A stretch of DNA of 64,000 nucleotides from Limanda limanda. Lineage: Eukaryota; Chordata; Actinopteri; Pleuronectiformes; Pleuronectidae. Below, piece after piece: positions 10,906 through 22,900 of this stretch. Location of the stretch: positions 14,432,440 to 14,496,439 of the forward strand of contig NC_083655.1 in the NCBI RefSeq assembly GCF_963576545.1, written 5' to 3'. The stretch's first letter is position 1, and the number at the start of each line of letters is the position of its first letter. The position numbers and the translations under genes were made by a program. The notes beneath the pieces are model-generated. The model was not told the DNA's origin and did no database searches. It saw only the letters and a list, made by a program, of their open reading frames with translations.

Positions 10906-13900
10906 TGAATGTAGTTTTTTTCTATGTTTGGACAGATAATCCTAATTTAACATAGAATGCAGCTCACAGCCTTCACAACCATGTGGCTTGAATTCAAAGA
11001 AGGCGTGATTATGCTTCAATGCCCCTCGCCAACTCTCCCCTACATCCTTCATTGGGGGGTGAACAGGCACCTGTCACGTCATTTACCAAAAGTTGTCTAC
11101 CCACAGAAACGGACGTCACGCCGTGGACCGTTGTGCACCAGCGGTTTCCCTTTGTGGGATGGGCAAGATTTCGAAACAGCGGAGGACGGGAGGACGAGAG
11201 CGGAGAAAGAGATAGTATCAGTGTTTGGGGCTGCCAGGGCCTTCCTGTGGCTGTGATGTTACTGAAGGGACAGAGAGATAGGGGGTGGTGGGCTAGAGAG
11301 GTGGGTGGGGGGGGGGGGGCAACACGCACAAAAGACACATTTTGTTATTTTAATAAGTTTTGCTCAAGTTTTTAACATTTGGTAAAACATTTTCACGCTG
11401 TGGAGGAATAGACTGACTCACAAACAATTCTTTGCCAAATTTAGATTTGAATTGTTGTTTTTTGACCTTTAATCCAAGTTGAGTTTTAGTGCCTGTTGGG
11501 CAACAAAAGACCGAGTGAAGGGACGCGGATACAGATGTTCACTTCTGTTTTATACAAATGTACTTTTTTCACTCGATGCAAACTGAGCTGAACTGACAAT
11601 AACGACATCCCAGCAGCTCACACAGTCGACGGTTTGATCAATCCAAGAGCAGCTACACCTCATCTCACTTTTCATTTGAGGGTCTGTTCTAAACCTAATG
11701 GGCACTAGCATGTTGTCTTGTCCTGTGTTAATGATTCGTATACATCAGAAGAATTATTCCTTGTCATTAGTGTGTCCTCCTCAAACTGTTCTACAACATA
11801 CTGACACTTTTTTATTGTTTGTGTGCTGAGCTTTTTATTAACAGTCTATGGTGCAGAGTGAAGTTTGAAACTTCCGCATTCATCCTAACTGGCTCATCTG
11901 CAGTGAAGATTTTAGAGTTAAAGCTTTTCTGAATTTGTTAATACTGTTCATGTTTGTTGTTTACATACAAGATTAAATGATTAACTTAACTTTTTATGTG
12001 CATTGCATGTCGACTATTTCAGAGGTTTGTTGAGATCCAAGTATGCAAATGTTCCACATAAAGGCTCAATAATTCTGCCAAATAAGAAGTATTACAGCTA
12101 CAAAACAAACTCTTTGCTTTTAAAGTGATTCCATTAATGTGTCTGCCATGATGGAGATCAGCATATTGCAGTATACAATAGACAGACCAAGTGTGAAGCC
12201 AAAAATATAAAAAGTTCACAACTTATGTGTTTCACACACAGACAGAGATAAAAACAGAAGGATGTTTGTGGAATCATCGGGTAGATTATAGAGAGTACAG
12301 ATTCTGCAGAGATAACCTGTTTATTTGTAACGACAAACTTAACTAAGGAGTTTATAGGGAACAGAAAACAAAACACTCTACTTAAACTTGTAAGGTGCAA
12401 AGAGAGTTAACACAAATCCTGAAGCCTGTTTCCATGGTAATGAGGCGATGAGCTACAAATACATGATCCCACAAATCAGCTAAAACTTTTTGTCGCTTCA
12501 GTGATCAACTCTTCATTTACTCAGGAGAGTGAAAGTGTGACTCTGGCCTGCCTGCACTCACACAGGCACATAATGAGTTGTTGTGTGACCGTGTCTGTTG
12601 AAATGTCCTGTAGCGCCGTGTGGGGCAATTTGTGGTCCTGGGACTGCAACATCTCCACAGAATGAAGAAAGACTGTGTTTCACCTAATCCCTTCCAGGTT
12701 ACTCAACAGCAGCAGACCCATGCGAACCCCACCACAGCCCCAGTGAAGCCGCTCCGCTCTTGCAGCTGCCGTGTGAAGCTGTTTTTGTTGCAGCCAGTCG
12801 CAGCTCTTGTCTTCAGACCAGAGACGGATCGAATGGATCAAGATCAATTATATCTTATGATCAATCAAGAGTCCAAATAACAGAAACAACTTTTTACCTT
12901 CATTTCGACACTCTTGCACTAAAAGCCTCACAATGAGAAACAGCACCACTCAGACGCCAGCTCTCAGAGCATCAGTTTCACACCAAACAAACAAAATGTT
13001 TTCATGAAAAGGAGAAATGAATGAGAAGAAATAACGCAGTGATGTGAGATGCTGTTCAGAGGCTGTTGAGCACTCATCACTTCACACTTCTTTCTGTTTT
13101 TGCAAGTAAAGTGATTTAAATGATGATGTGTCCAGATTGCGTGTAATCCTTGTACTAGTGTGTGTGTGTGTGTGTATATACTTTAAGAAGGTGAGAATTT
13201 GAGCCTGCAACCTACAAAGTGAGGACTTTTGGGGAAAAGTACTATATTTTGGATTCTTCACTTTCTGACCCAATTTCAAAGGGCTGTTTGAGGTCCAAGG
13301 GCCCGGTAACACATATACCAATATTCCAGAGGCCTCCAATCTTCAGGAGAACTTGGGTGTATTTCAAAAGCCAAACAGACGGAGAAATCTCAATAATACT
13401 GTGTTGTCAATGCTACAGTTTCCTTTATGACTTTCAAGATACCAGCATAATAATAATAAATAAACATCGAGAATCAGGACAATAAACATTAAAACACTGT
13501 GCAAATTTTTTACACAGGAGCTTCAAAATTAGTTTGGCGGTTCACCGACTTGGATGAGGGAGAATATTCCTCTTTCATTCCCACTCTTGACTCTGTTCTA
13601 TGTTACTTTGGTGAGTGGGTTCGATCTCCTGTGAAAAGTGTGTGTGGATCTGACTGACAGTCACAGCCAGTGACTGTATATAAAGAGGTTGCAGCCAAGG
13701 ATGCTGGCAGTCGGGGTTCTAAAGGGGCCCTAGCACCTCCTATTGGCCAGAGGCTGTAACAGCAAGGCAAATAAAACCAGATCAATAAAAAAAACGGTCA
13801 TATCTGGAACAGGTAAGATTGTAGATACCAAACTGGTATATGGTGTTGTTGGCTGTTCAAGATAATAAGAAAATTTGTGATATTTTTGCAGCGCTGCATT

Positions 13901-16229
13901 TGTATGAGGTTTTTTATATAGATTTTCTCACAGTGCTCCCAAAAATGTCAAGAAATCTTAACAGAGTTTGATGGGTTTGTTACAACAGCTCTTCAGATTC
14001 AGGAAGCAGGGGATTGTGGGTAACATCCACTAGTGACTGCAGTGGCTTTTCATTAAAAATTACATTGTTGAATTTCTGCAAACTTTTTGACACGTAGGCA
14101 TCTGCTGTTCCAACAATAGCCCACATGTTACCTTTGCCTGTGATCCTTGATTTGCTAGTCCCGGACATAAAACACATCCTGCAAACAGTCACCTATCCTA
14201 TAGATAAACTTTGCTTGTTTTTATCACTGCCCCTTATCCACAGACACGGTCAAAACCATATACTTTCTTGGTAACATGCAACATTACCGGCCTATCTGGC
14301 TTCCTATTTTAAATGTAGTTCCTTTTGAAGGGTAGTGCCATCCAGTGGAAAAACTTTGCAGAGCAATAGATATCACAAACGTGGATAAACAAATGCATGA
14401 ATGGCTCTTACAGGAACTATGCAGTCAGAGCTCCTGTCAACTCAGTGATAATTGATAAGCTTTGATTTTCCTCCACATAAAATCGCATGAAGCCAAACAG
14501 AATGAATCACCACGTGTGGCTGCAGAGGGCGCTGTTGTTCAGTAAAAGTTATATGGTGTTGCTTTAATCCAGACTGCTATGAATCCAACTGTTACATTTA
14601 GCTGCTGTATGTGGAGCGGAGAAATGCTGATAAAATGTGAACTGTTTAATAATCATGATAAAAACATTGTGTACCTTTCTATGTATGGAGACGCAGTGTA
14701 TGCCACATATTCCGGTGCTGATCTATGATTTATGGCTTCTCCTTGAGGCTGAGGACTACGTGTAGGCCCTCTGGAGCAGAGAGCTCACAGAGAACAGAGG
14801 TCTCACCCTGTCGCTGATTCTGTGAACCACCTCTACCATCACTACCAACCTGCTGTGTAAAAAACTGTTGTTACAACAACCTTTGTACGACTGCTGCAGT
14901 TAAATAGAGCCATGCTAGTGATCTTTGAGAGGGAGATACACTAACCATTGTATGACTTTTAAAATTGCACCGCTCCTTTCATAGATTAAAAGTAAAACCA
15001 GTATTGCTCCCAATGGACCACGTGCACCAATTTATCTCACAGGTTCAGTTTAATGTAACTGTGTTAGGACTGGCATCTGGGTATAGAGTGATGCCATGCT
15101 AGTGGGGATTAGAGAGCTCCTGCCTTTATTAGGACTGATGTGGGCAAGTAGAGCTTCTTAATTGTCTGAGAAGTGTGACTGCTGTTTTTCTCCAGGCAAT
15201 GCAGATTTGGAAAGAAAGATGGCTTTTGTTGTCCTGTGGGAAATCTAATAAGGTTTCTTGTATATCTAGTTGCGGCGGAGCTCTGTCCTGATCCAGATTG
15301 ATGTATTCCCTGTAGCCCAATTGCAAAGAAAAATATCATTGAGGATTCAGTTTTTTTGTTTCAACATATCCCGGATGTAACAATAACATTTCGCTTCAGG
15401 AAAAGATCCAGCTGCCAGATATCCTTACCTGTCTCACTTTTTAGTAGGGTGCAGGGTAACCTAAACTTGAATAATAAAGTAAGAGGGTTATTTCCTCTAG
15501 GGTATTTGGTTGCCAGTTGATATGATCAACTTTTGTTATTTTTCCCTTATTGTAGATTTACTTGCAGACAGCTGCTTTGCCTCAAATACTGGCATATGTG
15601 TCCACTGAGATTCAGTTTGCCATACATCATCTGTTGTCGTATACTGTTGTAGACACACACACACAAACACACACACACACACATCCTTGAAAGCATTGTA
15701 GAACGCCTGAAGGGTGGTGGTCACAGATTGTTGGCTTGTTTTTGTCCTTGCAGCCACTGTGTGCACATGCAGTGGTTTTCATGAGGGTCTGCGGCAGTGG
15801 GCGGACGGGCCTGATGGGAGCACCGTGACGTTTCCCAGTGGCTCGATGAGCGGTTTGGCTTCTGTTGAATAACAGTTGACCGATACAAGCAGGGATGAGT
15901 TGAACAAATTCTCAACCAGTGCATCAGCCACACCTCCCAATGCAAATAATGGAAGGAAAAATCTTTTTCTGTCATGTTGTAAATGTATGCAAAACTAATG
16001 TTCAGCTCTAATAAAAGTATGTTTTAAACAACATTTAACAAGTTAGATTAGCTTCAGAAAATGAAACAGCAGCTCATATGTTTGGTTTTTATATATTAGC
16101 TGCTTATTTTTCTAACAACTAATCATGTAACTTACAAATTATTTCATCTATAATCTTTTATAATCATGATATGCAACAATATAACCTGAAACAGCAGAAA
16201 GTACGAATGCATTTCACTACCGAGTGATT
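10906..16229. other. Intergenic region, no supported gene
   Basis: About 5.3 kb between the C/EBP gene and the slc22a17 promoter. I see a pure G-run at about 11307-11319, short GT/CA runs near 13158-13174 and 15653-15683, and a TGTATATAAAGAGG fragment at 13674-13688 related to the MITE at 48502. Small open frames, such as 13980-14192 minus, are not convincing. Confidence 0.5.
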
Positions 16230-16777
16230 CATCATTGCGCGGAGACGATCTTCGGCCGCTGTGACACGAGGGGACGTCGCTCTGACGGGTTCGGCCGAAC
16301 ACTGCCGAAGTGAGCCGGAGCACCTCGCACCTTCGATCGGGCTCCTCTCGGCTCCTCTCCGTGGCACAGCGGCTCTTTGACCGGGGGAAGGACGCTGTGT
16401 TTCCCGGGGCTGAAGTCTCACTCTGCCCGCTGTCTCACGGACAGTGTGTGTAATGTCGGAGGACGGACAGCAGGACTCACGCAGCAGCAGTAGCGGAGCG
16501 ACGTAGCATCCCCACGTCTCCAGGCGGCGGAGGGTTCGCTGGGCTCGGCTCCGACAGCAGCAGCAGAACCCGGTGTCCTTTGTGTTGGTCCGAGGACACG
16601 ACGACATGTCTGCGGGACAGAAATGTCTTTTCGTGTGAGGGACGGAGCGTCCTGGCGCTGAGGCGCGGAGGAGACACGGTGACTGCGGAGAAAGTGCCCC
16701 GAGTCCCCGCTGTGCCCGAGCCCGCGATGCTGGGATAACGGCGGCGTCTCCTCACACATTTAACGACGTTTGAGACG
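16230..16777 (+). promoter_or_regulatory. slc22a17: CpG-rich promoter and noncoding first exon of slc22a17
   Basis: A sharp rise in CpG density (CGGAG, CGCGG, CCCGGGGC and similar) ends in a strong donor, GAGACG|GTGAGT, at 16777/16778. The next acceptor in the same direction is the slc22a17 coding exon at 19924, so this is best read as the 5' UTR exon plus promoter. No TATA box is visible. The start site within the island is unknown. Confidence 0.6.
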
Positions 16778-17080
16778 GTGAGTAACGGCCATGTCCCCCA
16801 GAGCTGTGAGGGCAGCTGGGGGTCTGGACCAGGGGGTCTGGACCAGGGGGTCTGCCGTCCCGGTCCAGCTCGTTCCAGCCCAGCTGCGAGTTACATCACC
16901 GCTTCAGTCGGTGGCTCGGAGAGTCTGCACCTCCACAGAGAGCAGGCAGCCCCGGTGGGCTCCATTCACACACCCCCGTGGCAAAGCTCTTATGTAACCC
17001 GATGGGATTCCTCTCTGTCAGGCTTCCTGTGCAGGAGACACACAAACACTGGAATTCGTCCATGTGTCCCGCACAGGAGG

Positions 17081-18130
17081 CTGCTGAGGACCGGGGTAGG
17101 GCCAAGTTAGACTGCTGGGGACAGGGTTAGGACCATGTTGGACCCCTAGGGACAGGTTTCAACTATTAGGGACAGGGTAAGGACCAGGTTAGACTTCTAG
17201 GGACAGGTTTCAACTACTAGGGACAGGGTAAGGACCAGGTAATACTGCTGGGGACAGGGTTAGGACCAGGTTAGACCCCTAGGGACAGGTTTCAACTACT
17301 AGGGACAGGGTAAGGACCAGGTTAGACTGCTGAGGACAGGGTTAGGACCAGGTTAGACTGCTGAGGACAGGGTTAGGACCTGGTTAGACTTCTAGGGACA
17401 GGTTTCAACTACTAGGGACAGGGTCAGGACCAGGTAATACTGCTGGGGGCAGGGTTAGGACCATGTTGGACCCCTAGGGACAGGTTTCAACCACTAGGGA
17501 CAGGGTAAGGACCAGGTTAGACTGCTGAGGACAGGGTTAGGACCAGGTTAGACTGCTGAGGACAGGGTTAGGACCAGGTTAGACTTCTAGGGACAGATTT
17601 TGACTACTAGGGACAGGGTTAGGACCAGGTTAGACTTGCAGGGACAGATTTCAACTACTGGGGACAGGGTAAGGACCAGGTTAGACCCCTAGGGACAGGT
17701 TTCGACTGCTAGGGGACAGGGTTAGGACCAGGCTAGACTTCTAGGGACAGGTTTCGACTACTAGGGGACAGGGTTAGGACCAGGTTAGACTTCTAGGGAC
17801 AGGTTTAGACTACTAGGGGACAGGGTAAGGACCAGGTTAGACTGCTGAGGACAGATTTAGACCGCTAAAGACAGGGTTAGGACCAGGTTAGACTTCTAGG
17901 GACAGGTTTGGACTGCTAGGGACAGGGTTAGGACCAGGTTAGACTTCTAGGGACAGGTTTTGACTACTAGGGGACAGGGTTAGGACCAGATTAGACTTCT
18001 AGGGACAGGTTTCGACTACTAGGGACAGGGTAAGGACCAGGTTAGACTTCTAGGGACAGATTCAGACCGCTAAGTACAGGGTTAGGACAAGGTTTAGCCT
18101 GCTTAGGACAGAGTCAGAACAAGGTTAGAC
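17081..18130. repeat. Large minisatellite, about 50-bp unit, roughly 20 copies
   Basis: Tandem array of units such as GGGACAGGGTTAGGACCAGG followed by TTAGACTTCTAGGGACAGG and TTTCGACTACTA. Half-units are deleted in places, so the period alternates between about 26 and 50. Degenerate copies continue to about 18400. It begins about 300 bases into intron 1 of slc22a17, just downstream of the CpG-rich exon. Confidence 0.92.
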
Positions 18131-18743
18131 AGCACTGGAAACGGTAACATGCATTGACAAACGTTAGCTGCTTAGGTAAGGCGAAGACATTCTTGGACTC
18201 TGCATCATATGTGCACTGACCTGTCATGTGGTTCAACCTGTGCAGCAAGTGGAAGTTGATGTGGACACAGTCAGGAGACGTTTGTCTGCAGAGGAAAGGG
18301 TTTCAAAAAGGTTAGACTGCTTAAAGAAGTGTAAAGGACAAGGTTAGTCTTCTTAGGGTGGGGTTAGGACTGGGTTAGACTTCCAGGGTGGGGTTAGGGC
18401 AGACTGGGGCTGCACTGTATTTCCTGTGCACCGTCAGCTGCCAACAATAAACTGTTTGACTTCAGGTTTCAGACTCCAGATGTTTGGGTTCAACATCTGT
18501 GGGAGAGGGTTATTCCTGTGCTGTTCAATATAAAAAGTTGTATATAAATTTAATAGAACCTCACTGCCTTTGTTGGTTAAAACTCTCAATCAGATCGGTC
18601 AGTGATGCTTTGAACTCATGGTGAGTTTGGTCACAGGATTTTAAAAGATATTGTCGGATGTCATGTTTTCGGCTGAAAAGCAGTACAAAAGCTCAAAGAT
18701 ATTAATCTTCACTGTCACACAAGGCAAAGAAAAACAGCAAGTC

Positions 18744-18746
<3 letters not shown>

Positions 18747-18822
<76 letters not shown>
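18747..18822. repeat. (AC)n microsatellite
   Basis: About 38 uninterrupted AC dinucleotides in intron 1 of slc22a17. Confidence 0.98.
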
Positions 18823-18824
<2 letters not shown>

Positions 18825-19477
18825 AGGGTGTGATCATAAAATGTGTGTACTTAAGTTACTCTGTTTGGACAGAATTATATTACAAAAACAAGCTCTTGCT
18901 GTATGATACAGTATTTAGAATTTTGTTCAGTGAATTATATCTATCGGATGATGTCATTCTGTCAGAAAATGTAGTGATATATTAGAAGCTGTAAATATAA
19001 TAAATATAGCATAAAGTTGAATTGTCCTGAAACAGGTAGATGTACAGAATAATTGGTTTTAGTTGACATTGTGTTTTTTACAACTTGTAAGCATGTAATG
19101 TCAGATCTTTGGAGGCTGCTGTATGTGTGAACCCGTCAAGAAGGGAATCTGTCCTTTCCATAGACTTTATATAAAGATGGACAATGCATTTCCATGTCCT
19201 CCCACTGTCCAGAAATTAAACCAAAATATCACAGATGCAAATGCAGCCATCTTGAGCCAAAGACGTTATTTGGAGCCAAAGTCTGTGCAGTAGTGATTCA
19301 GTGATGGGGCTGCGGTATCTGGCTTGACCAATGGGAAGTCAGTCTTAGCTGCCAATCATGATGTTTCACCCCAATTGTATAGCATCAAACTACTAAGTCA
19401 AATCAAACGTAACAGAACAATTTACATTTGTAACAGTAGGAAACAGGTGTCCCTGCTAAATTCAGGTGTTGAGTTCA

Positions 19478-19885
19478 TTACATTACATTACATTTCATTT
19501 CATTTAGCTGACGCTTTTATCCAAAGCGACTTACAATAAGTGCATTCAACCCCGAGGGTACAAACCAAGAACAACAAGAATCAAGAAAGTACAAATTCTT
19601 CAAAAATAAAGCAAAACTACAAAATGCTATAAGTAAGTGCCATTTAAGTGCTACTAAATTGTTAGTTTCAAAAATTGTTTAATTTTTTTTATCCAAGGTA
19701 TAGTCTGAAGAGGTGTGTTTTTAGTTTGCGGCGGAAGATGTGTAAACTTTCTGATGTCTGGGTGTCGATGGGGAGCTCATTCCACCGTTTAGGAGCCAGA
19801 ACAGCAAACAGTCGGGATTTTTTTCAGCCATCGATGTTATGTCCCTCTGTGAAGGGTGTTAATATGTCCTGGGACACACATCATT
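19478..19885. repeat. Abundant teleost dispersed repeat next to slc22a17 exon 2
   Basis: Starts with TTACATTACATTACATTTC, then AGCTGACGCTTTTATCCAAA and GCGACTTACAATAAGTGC, a signature repeated in very many fish genomes. A second block at about 19690-19820 (GGGGAGCTCATTCCACCG, AGGAGCCAGAACAGCAAAC) is another common repeat. It ends about 40 bases before the acceptor of slc22a17 exon 2 (19924). The element class is not decided by eye. Confidence 0.7.
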
Positions 19886-19999
19886 CCTCGATGGGATCAT
19901 TAAATATTCCTTTTCTTCCACAGACCTCTCCTACGTCTCTCCCCTTCTACGAGGGAACAAACCACTAAGACCACAACGACCTCACCCCTCCGACCAATA

Positions 20000-22900
20000 A
20001 TGACGTCCCCGGACTCTCCCCCGCTCGTTTCCCCTTCTCCATGCCCTGCTCCACCTCCGTCCGTCCCCTCCTCTCCCGTGCCCTCCTCCCCAGCCCCGTC
20101 TTCCTCCTCCCTGCCCGCCCCCCCCTCGCTGCCTCCCACGGGGGAGGTGATGGTGCTGGCGCTGGGCAGGAAGAAGCAGAGGGTGCTGATTGCTCTCACC
20201 ATCCTCCCCAACCTCTTCCTGGCCTTCCTGCTCTCCTCTGACCCGCTCATCACCCTCTCCCCGCCTCACCACTGCCACCTGCCGGGGCCGCTGCCGTCGC
20301 TGGAGTTGCTGAACGCCTCGCTGCCCTGGGAGAAGTCGGAGCGGCTTCGGGACAGAAGGAACCAATCCCAGTGTAAGCAGTACGTCAACGGCAGCCAGTC
20401 AGCAGTGGTGGACTGTGTGGCTGGCTGGGACTACAACGTGACCGAGGGGCTGAGGAACAACATTGTCACAGAGGTAAAGCTCCAGCTCCTTGATTACAAT
20501 CCGGACCTTGTTCGCTGTCTCAGCTTTTTGTTTGTGTGGGCTTAAGTTTGTTCCTCTTTTAATTGTCCTGCTGAGTGTGCAGTCTCACTTTTTGCGATGC
20601 TCTGCTAAACTTAAATTTGGCCGCACATAGGTCTGGATCCAGAGCGGCTCCTCATCAGCTTTTGAAGGACCAAAGCAGTTTTTTAAGTTACTAATTGGCT
20701 TTTCCTGGTAAATAAGTGCTGACCATTTTGCAAAGAGTAACAGCCTTGGATCTTGAATCTTGCTTTAAGCGCCTCTTATCTTTGAGTGAAGCGTTGTTGT
20801 GGTTGTTTAAGCACCTGGATCGTTGTGAAAACTCCTTCTTCTTGTAAGAGGTGTGTGATATCCCTGATCCCATTTCCCTACACTTATCTCCTGCTGTGGT
20901 TAAGAAGTGATCCAGTAAACTCTGCTGCTGCTGTTTTCCCATACACACCACCGCTAAATTATAGAATTACCAAAGATTACAGATAATTACGTTATACTTC
21001 TATCAAACCAAAATAGGTATAGGTATACACTGTTTTTTAGACCTGACTTAACCCGCTACAAAGGTTTTAGACTCTTTTCCCATTGCCCTTAGAGGAGTTT
21101 GTTTTTCAGTTTTTTCCCCTGGTGCATCACATTCAATGTCGCCGTAAAGTGAGATGCTAAAAAAAACTCTCCCCTTGCCAATCAGATCCAGAACTGATTT
21201 AGCTGGGAGTGAATGGCGACTGTATCCATTCCCATTGCAGACAAAAGCCAAATGTTAGTGTGGGTAGGTTTTGATCAGTTGAAAAGGGGCTTGGGCTCGG
21301 AATTGCCAGACTATCTTTTTGCGTTCATGAATGGTGAGATGTCCAATCTTCGAGTCGAAAAAAATACGCACAAGCCGGCTCATTGGTGTAGTTTCCAGGC
21401 TTCGATTATATATAATAAAACAAACAGGGTTGTGTTTAGTTTATCAGTATCCACTCACACAAGCATCAACTCGCTCTGTCTGCATTTTTGATTTAGTTTC
21501 ACATGTCATGTAGGTTGGAGTTTGAGCCTTTAAAATTATTGAATGGACTTCCCCACACTAGTGGATGCTGTATGTTTATGCCTCCACAACAGCAACAGGC
21601 GCAGTCAGAGTTGTGATGGCAGTGTGAAGAACGCTCACCCATTCATAAATGTGAGTCTAACCTACGTCAGTGTGGTCGTGAAGAGATATGATCCAGAGAT
21701 TTCACTGATATCTGACGCAGGTCTGAAATATCAAAGCTCAGTAAAGGGAAACTGTGGTGATTTTACTCTTGAGCTGCTGGGGAGTGCAACTGAACAGGTT
21801 TTAACAGTAGTAAAATGTTTTAGTGTCTCCAGATTGTGTGTGAAGTCGGCAAAGCAAAATACCTGTTGCCATCTCTGCTGCAGGCTCCAGGGTGTATTAG
21901 AACCGACTAGCACAACACACCACCCGACTGTCAGAGGTCCAGTTGCAGTGTTGGTAATGTAGGCACCGGGTTACAACAAGGAAGAGGATACAAGCTCATC
22001 CTGTGTGTAATAGTGCTAAACACGTGCAGAGCAAAACAATAAGAAAAAGCCAGTGAAGCAGGTTGAATAATACTCAGTGACTCATTCACAGTTTCGCCAA
22101 CGTCACTGTCGACCTGACACAAAGAGACTGTAATCTGCGACACGTCTGCAACACGTCACTGAGGAGAACCAGTCTAGCCGTTCAAATGAATGGACTCCGA
22201 GGTACAGGATCGACTGAGGAGTCATTCTATGGAATTGGATCAACAACAGTTTGTACTTAATGGGGATGGAACACACACAGGAGCAGAGGCTTTGAATTCC
22301 TTGCTCAAGGGCACCACAGTAACCGTTTATAAACCAGGGATAAGGTTACATTGCCACCTGACCACAATTTTGCATCTCTTAACTGTAGTTTGCGTTGAGT
22401 ATTACTTTGCCAGTAAATAGTTGTTGTTTCTCCTAATATGGTTTTTGCTCAAAAATACACAATCCCTGTTATGAGAGGATGAGGTAAATAGAGGGAAGTA
22501 TAATAATAATAATTATAATAATAATAATAATAAGGCCGACAGTGGAGCTCTTGTTTATACAAGACATTAAAGATTCCGTCTGACTCACATGTCTTTTCTG
22601 GTGATACCAGGCACGTGATAAACAGGAATGATATGCTGATGCATTATCAGTTTGTAGACTTCTTGTGCTGGGCTTGACATTTTGACTTGCATGGTCAGTG
22701 TAGAGAAGCTCACTCATTTCTTTTCAGAGCTGGATTTCATATTGAGACCACTGGATTGGTGTGATTACTGTATTCAGCAGAGCCTGGGCAGCTGCTCACA
22801 GTTTTCTTCTAAAGGCAGGGGCTCCGTGGATTGTGTGTCTGTTTTTATTTCTGCGAATGCTGACGTAGGAACCACACCCAGTCGTGAATTCTACGGTATT

